From positions 17,557 to 81,556 of the forward strand of contig JABVXV010000284.1 of assembly GCA_013365325.1 (NCBI GenBank): 64,000 bases of DNA. Direction: 5' to 3'. Both the position numbers and the translations under genes were made by a program. Positions 44,074-57,551 of this stretch are shown piece by piece. Numbering within the stretch: position 1 is the stretch's first letter; each line of letters opens with the position of its first letter. Source of the DNA: Dipetalonema caudispina. Taxonomy: Eukaryota; Nematoda; Chromadorea; Rhabditida; Onchocercidae. A model generated the notes under the pieces. The model worked only from the letters and a program-made list of their open reading frames with translations, did no database searches and was not told where the DNA came from.

Positions 44074-46406
44074 TCAATAGTAGTCCCTGTCACGGTCGTA
44101 AGATCGAGAACGCCTCCGATGGCGGTCATCGTAGTAACGAGGAGATGGACTACGTCTGTAGCGGTCACGATACGGCGGCGAATAACGATCGTAATCGTCG
44201 TAATCATATCCTCTGCAAAAATCACGAAAATGGCTATGAAAACTAATGCGTTTCTCTACATCTGTTGCTTCATTCCATCCGTAACCATAAAATCGCAAAT
44301 GCCGCATATTTCTCGCACTTTAATAATTAGTAATTTATCGACAAACCTGCTGTAATATCTGCTTGGTGGGCTATCTCGATATCGTCTGTAATTCCGATAT
44401 GGAGATGGACTCCGACGATATGATCGTGGTGGTGCGCGCCGACGGGAATCTACAGCTCCCATATAAATGCCGGGTGTCGGTGTATGAGGTCGTTTCGTTA
44501 TCGAATAATCGATTCGAATTTTGTGGCCGTCAATTTCTGTGCCGGCCAATCGCTCTTTTGCTTCTATGGCATCTTCGATTTTCTTAAAATAAACAAAACC
44601 GAAACCGCGCGAACGTCCGGTTGGATGATCAAATACCAACTGAACGTTATCCAAATCTCCATATTGCGAGAATAGTTCCTAAAAACAGAAGGAACTAAAT
44701 AGAAATTTCCGGGAAGTCGAGCACTTCTTCGGTATTAGCAAGTTGATAATATACTATGCGGGAACTTCAGATTTCCTTCTTTTGAACTTAACTATTTAGT
44801 TTTTACTCTTTTAATCTTAACTGTCCAAATAAAAACATCATCGGCGCTAATGATCATATAAATATAGTGCACAAGAAAACTACAGTGCAAATTAACATCG
44901 CATGCAAACGCATTCTAAATCAAAGAGTGGTCAATAATAGTGTATTTTCCTTCAAATGATGAGAATAAAACTAGCTCTCTTGCAGAAGATGAGGCTCAAT
45001 AAAGAAATTAATCTTTTGTCCACTGACTTCTTATAACGAACAACAAATTTTCAAGAAACGCAAACCTTGAGGTCACGCTCTGTTGTATAAAGAGACAAGC
45101 CAAAAACGCCGAGGCATCGAGATGGTTCTGGTTCATCACGTCGAGAAAATGTGTATCTACGATCATCATAACTATTGCGGCGATAACGTGGAGATCGCGA
45201 ACGACGACTTGATCTGAATGCATTTGATGGTGAAAAGTTACGGTAACTTAAATAATAACATGCTTTTTACACAAAAATCAGCCAACTAACCTAACTTATT
45301 TAATTTCATATTTTCTTCTCTTTAATAAAATTACTTCGAAATCCACTGAATAGGAAAATCCGTTTTCGAACCTCCCTATTAAATATATATCATTACTTTT
45401 AACAACACAATCGACTATGTGATTACCTTAAACGACTTTTCGAACGACTACGAGAGCAAGAACTCGATTGTCTGCGGTCACTGCAAAATAATCAAAGTGA
45501 CACAAAAATGAGAAATAATTAAAGAATTGAGATCTAAAGAAAGAAAGCAAATCATTACGAAAGCAATCATTTTTATATGAAAATAAATTAAACACGATTA
45601 AACAACCGTGAACGAGATCTAGATGCCTCCGATGGCGACCCTGAACGCGAATCTTCATCACTTCTTTCAACAACATCGCCACTTTTGCGTTCCTAAAGTT
45701 TACAACATCCGATAATGCAAGCTTTTTTTGGAGAAAACACTGGTAGAGATACAAGTTATACCAATATCTTAGGGCACAAAATTTATTGTTTATGCAATTC
45801 AAATAATAACCTAAGTCTAACAAGAAAAATCTGTAAGAAAATAATCTTCATTTTATATAGGCACTAACTATGAAACATATAAACTGTGCTGCCAATGTTG
45901 AAAACTGACAATTAACTTGAACTACACCACTGGCGGTACCAAAATACATTTTCTCCAGGTGAGAGGCTGAACACAAACTATACTACACTGTATATTAACT
46001 TGTGGAATAAATTATTGAACTAATGCGCTGAATCTATCCGTCGATTGATTCATCAATTGACCTTGCCCCTTCTTCCTTCTTCAAATGTAGTCAGTTAACA
46101 TGCACTGGAACTTCCAGTAAATAATTCCTTATGTGTCAGTGCATTAATTCTCTACATAGTAAATCTAAAGTCAAATACTAAAAGAATACAGCATCTTGGA
46201 ACGAGATGAACTTGCTTTGAACATCCACTAACTGTTATAGGATCACTCGTACTATGGAAAAATCACCGGCAGACAAATCTCAATAAAGCAAAAAAAAGCG
46301 AGAAAGCCCTAACCAAGAATGAATTTCACACTAAAATACAACTTACATCGCTTGCTTTGTCACCATTACTTTTGCTTTCCGACGATTTACTACCCTCCTT
46401 CCACAT
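44074..46406 (-). CDS. tra2: transformer-2 SR-like splicing regulator
   Basis: Minus-strand exons 46406-46347, 45692-45607, 45480-45427, 45213-45066, 44678-44347 and 44212-44074; 272 residues (human TRA2B is 288). TRA2 proteins bind GAA-rich exonic enhancers and promote exon inclusion. There is an N-terminal RS region, a single RRM with RNP2 LGVFGL (101-106) and RNP1 RGFGFVYF (140-147), the TRA2-type linker beginning [12 protein letters not shown], and a C-terminal region rich in Arg, Ser, Tyr and Asp. This RS1-RRM-RS2 layout defines the family (C. elegans rsp-8 is the likely ortholog). The ATG is 6 bases after a T-rich TAG acceptor, consistent with trans-splicing, and the gene lies 458 bp downstream of the C1orf131-like gene on the same strand. 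Confidence 0.93.
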
Positions 46407-46864
46407 GCTCTCCTAAAAAAAAGCTAATTCAAAGTAACATCAAGCAAACAAAAAAATTTGAAATGCGGCATCAATTGTCTACTGACAAATACTCAGCTGC
46501 GATCGAACCGACTACCTTCGATAAACTAACAATTTCAGAAAATCTTTATTAGATCCAACAAAAAATACTCTGCAAAAAAAAAAAAAAAAAAAACAAGATG
46601 ACCGACAATACAGAATTATTAACGAAAATCCAATCCATAACAAAAGTGATCGACATACCTATTCACGAAAACGTATTTAGATAGTCAACGTCTATAATAT
46701 TACTTAAGATTCATTTCCATAAGCAAAACGCAATTATTCAGAAATATCCAGTGATCACCACATGATTTCTACTCAATATAGAAGAGTTTTCCATCTAATT
46801 TAAGTATCTTGAGATAATGTACATGAAATTCTGAGAGAAAATGCGAAAAAAAAAAGAAGCAATG

Positions 46865-48007
46865 CTATCTTCGAGATGATTTCTTCTTTTTCACTTTCTT
46901 TTTAACCGATAATTTCTTTAAAGCCTTTAAAGCTGATAGTTTATCAAACTCGACTTCTAAATTCTTCTTCACATTTAGTTCCTCTTTAAACAGCTTGTAA
47001 TTAAGGTAATTATTTTTCGACGGTCGTGCTCCCAGTTTCACAGCTAATCGAGCCCTAGCCTCACCGCGTTCCTCTGCATCACCACATTCATCAGCGGCAA
47101 ATTTCTCTACCTGGAAATCATTACGATTAAAAGTCAAAAGCTTTCATGAACTTGGACTCAAAAATTTTATTGAAGCACAAAATTGAAGCAAAACGGAGCG
47201 CCCTCTCAAAAGCTTAAATAATCCGAGGAAATACTGTCACTAATTACCATTTACAAAACATAGTGAGAACTACCAACAATCCAGTACTGGATATTACTGA
47301 ATGAAACTATTAGAATTACTGCATGATGAGTATCAAGAGCTTTCCCAGTCAAAAACGATTACTACACTGGAAGAATGAGAAACTCCAAGAGTTTTATAAA
47401 GATTGCCAGCTACTTCAGTTATCCTTCATATATCATTATTTGAACTTACATCAAACGTCACTTTCTTTAAGGACACAGCTTCCGATAACTCCCTTCCATT
47501 CCTCGACGTTGTTCTCAGTATCTTTTTCCGGATCGGTTGCTGATTTTTCTCACGTTGCCCGAATAATCCGGACAGCGTGCACGGAACTACCTGAATAATT
47601 TAAAGTTTTTAATTCATTGAAAATTTAATAGACTAATTTAGCTACCAACAGGGCAACTTACAACCGTCTTAAGTGAGGTCAACGTTGAAGTGTTACCGTC
47701 TTAAAAGACCGGGATGGAGATAAGAAATTTCCAGAAGTTCCATGAACTAAAATTTAAAAATTCCTTATGACACAATATTTATGAAAAGTTGAAATTTTGA
47801 AAAATGAATAACAGATACATAAACCAACAAAGATAAGGATGCAAGACATTTCTCAGATACCTGCACTCCTTGACCGATATCTCTTTCCAGAAAGTCTGTT
47901 GCGGAAAATGCATCTAATTCACTTGTAAACGAATCCATCACTTCATCAAGGGTTCTCGATTTTCTTGCGAGCACATCCTCCTGACCATCAATGCTCCAAT
48001 CGTCCAT
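46865..48007 (-). CDS. C1orf131/DUF4602-family protein
   Basis: Minus-strand exons 48007-47861, 47590-47450 and 47110-46865; 177 residues, all phase 0. An acidic N-terminus is followed by a basic middle, and then VEKFAADECGD, LAVKLGARPSKNNYLNYK and a lysine-rich tail ending KKKVKKKKSSRR. The LG-A-x-P-x-K-x-x-x-x-NYK block is the signature of the DUF4602 family, whose human member C1orf131 has been found in the small-subunit processome; the basic tail fits a nucleolar protein. The function is inferred from the family. Three 27-bp repeats lie 170-250 bp upstream of the ATG. It may be the first gene of an operon with TRA2. Confidence 0.75.
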
Positions 48008-51000
48008 CTAAATGCCGCCTTATTCACTGCCCTATTCAAACCTGCCCTCATCCGTTTTTAGCAACTCGAGCTCCTGCCTGTCTTCATAGGTATCTGAGTT
48101 TTCTCCATTAGTTGGAGTGTTAGCTGCCGTGGTTTGTTAAGGTCCAATAACAGTAACCACGTTTCCGGTCATTTCACGAAGTCCAACCGACTCTTATATG
48201 TCACGAAGTCCAATTTACTTTCATATCTCACGAAGTCGTATCAACTTCCACTGGAACGTGGCTCTTCTCATGGATGCATTAACTGTGCAAAACGATCATT
48301 AGCATGAAATTCAAAATAACTGGACATGACCTTTGTCCTCCTCGTTCAACAACACACGCAACTCCAACTAACATCCTGGTAACTTCATGTGTTGATGAAG
48401 AATTTCTCCCAGTATCCATCCTATTTATAATTATGTTAAACGATTCGTCGTCCTTCTATCAGTGTTTGTTACTTTAACGATTAAAGTTATGCGTGATTTT
48501 GAAATCAGTCTATTATTACAGCATAATTCTTTCCCTTCTTCTCTACCAAAAATCCATTTCTGGGTCGATTAGGAAGGATTTGCCAAGTCTTTGGTCTTCT
48601 CCATCCCGACTGATATTGAGGATAAGACTCGTGCAACGTCAATCAGTTGTAACTTATCAAAAATTTTCAGTAAATGTTTCCTGCATGCTTTAACAATAGA
48701 CTATTAGTGTACTGCGAAGAGGCACTTGGTCAAAAGCTTCACGGCTTTGTTATAGGTTGCTAGTGTCAGTTGTTAAGAACATTGTATATCGAAGAAAGTA
48801 TCATGTTCAAGTTTTGTAAAGTCATTGATGTGATATACGGGTTAATTTACATCCCAAAGTGCTCCTTTCCTCGCAGAGAAAATACTCCTGCATCAACAAT
48901 TAGGGGAGGTGAGAGCATTTACTCCAATTGAGGTGGGACGCTGTTGTTGCACAACGACCCCGTATCATTGTTTCACACCGTGCGCAGCTTATAAAATAAA
49001 GCCATCGATTCATTGGGACAACGGTTGGTGTGTGCTGCGTTGGTTGGTCGTGCTGGCGGTGAGTTGAAGGCGGTATTGTCCATTGTTTGACTCGGTCGAC
49101 GTGAAGCATTCTTTGGTGTGTACTACACGTGGCAGGTATCGAACTTGCGTGAAACGATATACAGAACGCGTGCAAAGTGGAGCAGATATCGAGTGTGCCC
49201 AATGTGGACGAATGCGCGATATTTCGTTTGAATTACTCTTTTTGTTGGTTGCAGTTAACGCTATCATTTTTATCATTATAACATGATGTATGATTCTCAA
49301 GTTATTGATTTCATAACATAGAGCTTATCCATTCCGGTCAACTATTACACGTGAAATGTTATGTTAAAAGGTTGTTAGCATGATATAATATGATCCGATG
49401 ACGTCACTGTTTGCAACAGACGTGACGGATCGGATAGTACTGGAAGTCTCCATGAGAAATTGACAGTGTTGAAGAAGGTATTTGAAGTAGATCCAGGAGC
49501 TAGGTTGCTGGAGATTGCACTACAGCGAACATTGCGCAGAAAATTGTGGCTCCACATTTGGTGAACTGTAGACATGCAATTCTTAAGGGATATACAGGCA
49601 ATAGGCTTCATTTTGAAATGGTGTGAATTTTTTTTGGTTCCGAATCATGGAAGTGATTATTTCGTTGCTGTTAGGTACACAGTATATCTTAAGATGATGT
49701 CTTGGTGAACTGCTCTTCAATTGCTTGAATACATCCTTTTCGTAATATTTGGGACTACTTAAATTGCATATATGTCACTACCATCAGTTTCGGTTGGCAC
49801 CAGTCTTGTTAGTGTTAACTTGGAATTGACAGCGCTGGATGCTGAGTTAGATGTTTGCCATTTCAGCAAACATATTACTTGATGGGATAAAGTTGGGAAC
49901 GCTGTATTCAATTCCTAGTTATTCGTTCCTTTAATCCCAACAATTTGACAACTTCAGCAGTATGGTGACTTTTTAATGCATCAGCATGCATTAAAAATTT
50001 GATGTCACTTATTTGTTATTAAGTGTGTCTGAAGATGTTGGGAAGACTTGCTAACGTAGCTGTTGGATTTGAATCTGTGGACTAAGTCGTCCAAGACAAC
50101 CGTATGATCTGGGCTTATCAAGGTTGGCCGTGTCAGTGAAGTATGGCACTATCATCGGTCATTTAACAGATCTTCCCCTTCAAACATCTGTATGTTACGG
50201 TTGTTTTCCGCTAAATAACTTACAACTTACAACGGAGCTATTTCCACTTTTTGTTTGCAAAAATATATTTGTAATATGGACGAACAAAGAAGCTGGACTG
50301 ATTGTGGAAGAGTAATTCTGCTAGATTCCATCTTACTAATGCGTTATTTTACTGACAGGAAATCAAATTTTTCTTCAGCTTGGCATCATCGAACGGAGTT
50401 GTCTTGTTGAAATTCTGATATGTACTCCGCTTCATAACATTTTTGGTAGGGTTTATGACCTCAGTTTCTCCTTTCAGTTATGCGGATAGCTGTTGGGTAT
50501 CGCAGAAAATGTGAAATAAAAGTAGGTGTGGTGAGTTGAGCCATATTCTCTGTGCAGTCGAACAAAGTTTACAAAAATGGAACTGTGACGTACATAAATC
50601 ATCTTATTTTTGTTTTAAGTGATGTACAGATAAAGTTATCTCTCCATCATGTCGTTGGCTGATCCCCAACGTGAGATGTAGTCTTTATTTCAATTCACTC
50701 TCTCCCGAATCATCTGCGAAAATCAGACATAAGCAAAGTAGCTTGGTTATATGGGGGAGTTAGCATATGAAGTGTTGAAAGAACGGAAAGGAACTGACAT
50801 TTTATTGCTGTTACGTTTCCAAAACGGCCTTAAACAGAGATGCTTGGGGGTAGAGGGAGGAATGGGGAATGCAACAGCGAAATATGTTCAGAAGGGTCTT
50901 TGTGTAAGGTGCAGGAGATATACTACATCTTACGTATTTTGACGCAACGGATCTCTCCGGATTCCCAGTTTCTGAATGAAAAAATTTTCTCATCGCATTA

Positions 51001-51453
51001 CTTTGACAATGTAGGTACTGTGTCACATAAGGAAATCAGATTGCATTGTTTAACTTATAATTAAATTGAACGAATATCGTTTCTCCCAACAAGAAACAAC
51101 CTGGGGGATCTACAATTAATAATTCGACAAGATATTTATGGGTTCTGTCGGTTACCTTTCTTAACTGTTTCTTTTGTGCTGAGATGTGGTATCCCAGTTC
51201 TCTTTGTTTTTCTGGTAGTGTGGTGGCGTTTCGATCCATTAGGGGATTCGAGTGAGGCCAGAAAAATCCGTAGTTGTCTCATAGTAATTTCCAAGCAGGG
51301 ATAAATTAAAATCTAGGCCTTTGTTTTACAACAGTCTCGTTTGCGGCGAATAAACGACTTCCCGTCCAATTCGTTTCCCTGTCAACGAAGAACAATATTT
51401 GTTAATGTATTTCAGATTGTGATCACGAAGAGCAGCATTCGTTGTTGACAATC
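48008..51453. other. long spacer between divergent genes
   Basis: About 3.4 kb between the C1orf131-like gene (-) and PCF11 (+). It contains the 27-bp repeats at 48175-48255 and a notably GC-richer patch at about 48890-49290 with overlapping open frames on both strands. Nothing here could be resolved into a gene. Confidence 0.45.
48175..48255 (+). repeat. three 27-bp tandem repeats, promoter-proximal
   Basis: CACGAAGTCCAA or close variants recur at 48175, 48202 and 48229, exactly 27 bp apart; the third copy diverges after CACGAAGTC. They are in the 5' flank of the minus-strand C1orf131-like gene. They could be a small regulatory array or a simple duplication. Confidence 0.75.
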
Positions 51454-54400
51454 ATGGCAAAAAATGCCGAAGAAGCTGCACTTGAATACAGGTTTTTTCT
51501 TATTCTTATCAAGTTCATTTAGAGCAAATTGGTTCTAATAGATTTTGATAATACCGTTTAAGATAACAAACTACTTTTCACATTGCGCATCTGTTTAGAA
51601 ACATTTTAATCCTTTTATCACTCTCACAGTGATGGATAATTATGATAATTATTTTGTTTTTATCGAGTTATTGGTTTGTAAATAGTCAAATTTGTTTGTT
51701 TGGGACGGATTTTTTCATTCCAATCTTTATAGGCAAGCATTAGATGATTTGAAAGACAATAACAAAATGCAAATTAATTTGATGACTATTCTTGCCGATG
51801 ATTACAATTCATTTTCCAAGGAAATTGTTGCTGTTATTGCTCAACAAATTATGAAAGTAAGTAATTCAGTTTGGCTTCAAAACTGAAGGTGTGTGTTGCA
51901 GTTCTGATTCACATCAGTCAGATCAGCACATAAATAATCTTATTTATGAATTAAATATGAATTGTACCCAAGGACTGGCATAATTCTTCCTAACGATTAT
52001 TGGTATTCTACTATTATGTAAGGGACATAACAAACCATCCTAATGGAATTAGCACCATAATTGGGCTCAAATCAATCATTTCACTCTGACTTAGAAGTCA
52101 AGACAAGTGATATACAACACTCTGGTTACGATGAATCATGGCAGATTGACCTCCTTATATGATTAGCACCAACTATTTAATTTTAGGTTATACCACCTCA
52201 AAAATTAGCTGTGATGTATGTTATGGATTCGATATTGAAAAATGTAACTGGTGCCGGTAACTACAAAGAGCACATTGAAAAAATTGTTTATAAAGTCTTT
52301 CTGCATGTTTTTGAAACGGTTAGTTTTCTTTTCTCCACAGTTTATATACATGATATGTTAAATGTGCTTATTTTAAAATAGACGAATTTCCGTAAGAAAA
52401 AAGGAAAGGTAGTGAAGTGATAGTATTTTGTTTGCAGGGTGATGAAAGGACACGTTTGGCACTGCATAAACTCAGGCAAACTTGGACAGGCATATTTCAA
52501 CGTTCAACTTTATATAAGATAGATTTGGCCGTGAACGCAATTGATCCAGCTTGGCCGATCGTTACTCCTCAACCGGTTAACACTTCAGTACCTGGACATA
52601 GGCCACAACCTGTTGTAATGACGTCACACCAGCCTCGAGCAGCAGCGAAAGTTCATGTCAATCCACACTTTTTGCAGAAAAATTCTGTTACAACTACGTC
52701 TGCTACTGCTACTGCTACTACCACTGCTACTACTACTACTGCTACTGCTACCAGTGCTACTGTTGACAACAAATTGGTACATGATTTAATAATAATACAG
52801 TGTTTATTATTGCAACGGAATGATTTTGTGTATTGTCCATATTACAATTATATCATTTCCAAGCTTCTGTGGAAATCAGTTTCATTACTTAAAAATAAAT
52901 ATTGTAACGGGTGTCTCATACATCTCAGTTAATACTTTTTCTCCCACTATCCCCAGAGAGCTTTCCAGAGAAATTGCTATGTGTTGTTTACAGCTAGTAT
53001 CAGTCATCATCTTTTTGCGAAATGGCTGTTTCTTCTGGATTGAAAAAATTGGTACATCTTCTTTTAGCTGTTGGTTTGACGGTGCTAGTTTTGTTGCACA
53101 AAATCACTGATTTAATTTGATAGCGGATTTGATGGTGTTTTGCCGCGCTTGTTCTTCACCTCTGCACTTATGTCGATACAGCTTTTCCGGATAACTGTCT
53201 TTTCTAGGAGAAGCTTCCCAGAGAAGTTAGTTGTTCCGGAAGTGCATTTTTAAGGAAATATGGGTGGGAGTGTCGTCGTGGAAATGAATTATGTGTATGG
53301 GTGATTCACACGTCCAATCAGGATCCGGCAGCAAAAAAGTCGAGTACACCAGGAAGTCAAAGGTAGTTCTTTTTACATTGTTGTGTTCCTAATGATTTTA
53401 TTTCAGCAAGTGAACTGTGAGAAGAAAAAGATAGGTTTGGATCCGAGATTGATGAAACACTGTGATGGAGCAGGAGCTGGCAGACCAGTACCGTTGGTTG
53501 CAGCTCGGCCGGAAAATGTCATCGTCAAGCAGGAACCAATGTAAATTTTCTTTAGTAGTCTCTAAAATCCATGTGAATGATTATAAAAATTTTCGATGAG
53601 GAATGAACATCTTACCAGTTTTAACGCACATATCTCAAGATGGCGTTGTTTTTGCACGACTCTAATCGAAAATTTAAGATTAGATCAAGAAAGTTATATA
53701 CGTATTGTATGATCGATATGCAATGCGATTATATAGAATATACAGCTACAGTTTTTACTGTTGCAAGCATAAGATTACCAAGTATTACAATTTCTACAGA
53801 AATTGACTTAACCATGTATTAATTTATGTGGGGCTTCGATCTCTTCAGAGCCTTTCCATTTTCCCACTGGTTGGATTGTCATTAAGACGATCTAATAGTA
53901 CTGTTGTTATGGTGTTGCAGTGACAGCAGTGATGTTGATGAAAGATTAAATACACAACAGACTGGAAACCTTCTGGATACTGCAGGTCCTCGGAGTTTCG
54001 GGCTCAGGTAATTCCCATTTTTATGAGAAGTGAAGCTGACTAACTACTTAAAAATTTAAGTTTATCGCAATATGTTCAGCTCTATTACTGATTGTTTTTA
54101 TATTAATTTTCTTACAACCTAGAAAAGGAATGAAATAAAAGAGTGAGACGAACAAAAAAGTGAAAAAAAAAAGAGATAAGAATGAAAAATAAGTTGGCCT
54201 GAAGAGTTGAAAATGGACTGTTAGCAAATTATATCTTGTCAGTTCTGCTTCCTATTATGTATGCAATTAATGGCACAGTGAACTCTTTAATGTAAAAGTC
54301 CTGGCTACGGCTCTTTGGCATTATTCAAGAAGTATCTTAAACTTTTTGTAGGCATTATATTTCGGATGCACTGTTGTGTTTTTCGGGTTTTTGTGTTCTT

Positions 54401-57400
54401 ACGCTTTGTTCCCATCACTTTTGTGTGCGAAAGTTGTTAGCTTCCGATATTGTCATGTTTTACAGTGGCATTTTTGCCATTTTTCAACTTTAAAGGGATA
54501 CAATCAGCTAATGCAGGTTTTATCGATGCTTGATGATGACTTTGAATCTTATAAAATTTGGCTTATTCGCTCCATTTTTTTCAAACAATAATTATATTTG
54601 CGCTATTTTGCAGGAAAGAACAAGAATTTGGTGGACGTTCACCAAACGACATAAAACGTAAGTCGCCGTCGTGTGTCTCAGATCTGGAAACTGTGGAGAA
54701 GAAACCTCGAATACGTACACCTCCTCAAGACAGAGATCGTCGTACAAATTCACCTTCAACATCTTCCTCCATAATACGTCCAACAAACGATCTCGGTTCT
54801 CACGCTTTCATTACAACCGCACGACGCGCACAAGTGGTTTCCAGTACAAACATGATAGCGGCACCCCCTACTCCAGTTATGGTTCCTGTTTCTGGGCCAA
54901 TGATTTTGCCTGCGATTCCATCTACCTCAGGTCCACTACCATTCTTACCACCTATAATGCCAACGGTACCTTTACCAATGCCTGTTCCCAATATGGCTTC
55001 GATTCTAGCAGGTCCTCCTGTAGTACCCACCTCTGCAAATACACAAGACTTAACACGAACCGACCTAAACCATGTACCACCAATCATCAATAACGAAACT
55101 CCGAAGCTGGAAGGTATTCCAGCAAATAACAGAATATTCGTGGATGGTCGGGCCTACGAAGTTTCATATATTAATGATGTCCCAGTCATCGAAAGGAATG
55201 GTCTACCACATAGGTTTCTTTTTTTTTACCAATTTTTTCTTAAATTTAAAGTTGAGTAACTTAAGTGAAGATCTAATCTGGGTCTTTTAATGATGTTAGT
55301 TTAAATTTAGAATTTATTTTACGGGTGTGCCACGCAATGTGATCATTGATGGTGTCGCTTATCAACTAGCATTTGGTGAGGAAAAGAGAGTGATAATTGA
55401 TGGCGAAGAGCACGTTTTAAGGTAAGTTTTCCAGGTGGTTTTATTATATATAAATAGATTGAAGCTACGTTTTGTTCAGTAAGAGTTATTTTAATACTTA
55501 TCATACGTCACTACTACTGAACAAATGTCGTCTTTCCAGTTGTTATAAAATCTTATGCTGATCAATCTAACCATCTATAGTTTATCTAGTTTGAAAAACA
55601 AAGCTTTGCTTTCACTTTTTTCCTAATTTTCACCCATATTATAGATTTGGGGCACCATCGCGTGAATTGTATATGGGAACATATCCATTCAAAGGTGCAT
55701 TTGGTGGTCCACCAATTTTTGCTACGATTAACGGAGTACGCCATGAAATACGGTATGTGGTGTAGTTACTGTTTAAAGTTATATTTTTGAATAAAAGTTT
55801 TTGCTGTTTGTTGACTCAATAGAAGTATCCGTTATTGCAGGTTGGGCGGACCTCCACCAGAAGTTAAAATTGAGCCTGATCCATGTTATGAGTTACTGCG
55901 ATATATGCCTCGTACAGGAGCTGATACATCGAACAAAACTACAGGTTTTCTCGTTTTCTTTACGTTTTTTTTTTTTTTTTTTTTTGTATGAGAAAGAAAA
56001 AATTGACATAATTGATCCCTGATATGGTCCTTAATAAGTATAAGAATTCTTTCACTTACTGTGGTAATTCTCAATTTTGTATTTTTTAGCGTCGAGTGGA
56101 GTTGAATCGCAAGCAACGGTTGATGTTAAGGGTTTGCTTGCCAAACTGCAGCGTACGGGTATCCTTTCTGCTTTGAATTCTAATAACAGGAGAGATGAAA
56201 CAGGAGGAGACTCACCAAATCGATCTATTACACCACCTATTCCTTCTGAACATCGTGGTGAGGTAACCGAAAGGCTGCCAAAGCCGCCAACTGATCTTAA
56301 ATCTTTCTCGATGCGTGCTCTCAGAATGTTAGTTTGCCAATTTTCCGTCAATATTTCTTAAGTTTGAATGACTATGGATCAATTTTTCAAGTGTAAAAAC
56401 TAAACTGCAATGCATTGTCGTTAAGTATTTTGTTTCAGTCGGTATACGTCTGTTGTGGAAAGCCTTCATCAGAAAAGACGTCTTTGTCCTAATTGCGGTT
56501 TGCGCTTTAGTGAATTGAAAGGTGAAAGATACCAGCAGCATCTTGACTGGCATTTTCGTGAAAATCTAAAATCAAGTGAAAGTTCACGTTGCCGTGATTG
56601 GTACTTGCCAATTGATGTAAGTTTTTTACAGTTTCTCAGTTCATCTACGGTTTTGATTGCTACTCTTTTTTCAACTCTTATTTGATAAATAGTAGTAGCA
56701 TTTGTGTATTAAACTTTATATGCGTTTCTGAGTTTTTTACCCATGACAGCAGTAAGTCATTCAGGTTTTGTGCTGTATGTTTTAGGAATGGTATGAATTT
56801 AGTGAACAAGAAGAATTAACAGCGTCGACATCAGCAACTCGTCTCGCTGGTAAATAAATCGCTTTTCTTATAATATAATGTCTCTTTACTGCTTTTTCAC
56901 TAGAATTTTCAGGACAAGAAATATATTTTGTGATGTAATTATTAGCTATCCGAGTCGAAAAATTTTAATCGGAAAGCTTTCCAACACTTTTTTAACAGGT
57001 GCTGGATCTAATGATGCAACAAAGGATACAAATAGGGGGACGTATAGCGTACCATCTGACTCAGTTCCATCTAAGGTAATTATTTTGGTTGGTTTTAAGA
57101 TTTGCTCAACAATTTCACTTATTCAGATTTTCAAATAGCATCTTAACACCTTAAAATGAAATTCAGTCTAATTTGAACTTCCAGGAATGCGGTGTATGTA
57201 AAGAGAAATTCGAAGAATATTGGGATGAAGATGATGATGTATGGAAACTTCGAGACTGTATGCTTGGCCAGGATGGTAGAGTAAGTTTTACTTGTCATCT
57301 GAAGTTATTTAAGTTAATTTTTTAAATTGTCTGGAAGTCAACACTTCTCCCACTCAACTCCTCAATAAAAAAAAGATAATTAGTTATTTGTATCATTTTT

Positions 57401-57551
57401 CTTGCAGACTTTTCACCCAGGTTGTATACTGGATGCATCAGCCATCCGAATACCAGAAGAAGATAGCCCGAGTGAAGAAGAACAAAGTGATAAATTGTCA
57501 TTCCTGAAATCTTTGAAATTAAAGAAAGATTTTTCTTCTGTGGATAGTTGA
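51454..57551 (+). CDS. pcf-11: PCF11 pre-mRNA cleavage and termination factor
   Basis: Sixteen exons: 51454-51491, 51733-51856, 52187-52318, 52438-52776, 53407-53540, 53921-54007, 54614-55213, 55311-55421, 55645-55752, 55841-55944, 56090-56327, 56439-56616, 56786-56849, 56999-57075, 57185-57280 and 57408-57551; 857 residues, all phases consistent. PCF11 is a subunit of cleavage factor II; it links the RNA polymerase II C-terminal domain to 3'-end cleavage and termination. The CTD-interaction domain occupies residues about 8-135 (EYRQALDDLKDNNKMQI, MYVMDSILKNV). A Thr/Ala-rich repeat and a proline-rich region follow, then four short IDG-type repeats. Two zinc knuckles close the protein: C688-x2-C691 with H706 and H710 in the HLDWHFR context, and CGVC (780-783) with FHPGC. 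AATAAA lies at 57707-57712. Confidence 0.94.
52701..52761 (+). repeat. ACT/GCT trinucleotide repeat coding for Thr/Ala in PCF11
   Basis: A run of ACT, GCT and ACC units within PCF11 exon 4 encodes an alternating Thr/Ala tract just after the CTD-interaction domain. Being in frame, length changes would alter only the linker. Confidence 0.85.

Noticed and set aside
54671..55093. Long ORFs in other frames of PCF11 exon 7
   Set aside because: They are shadows of the true frame in a long proline-rich exon.
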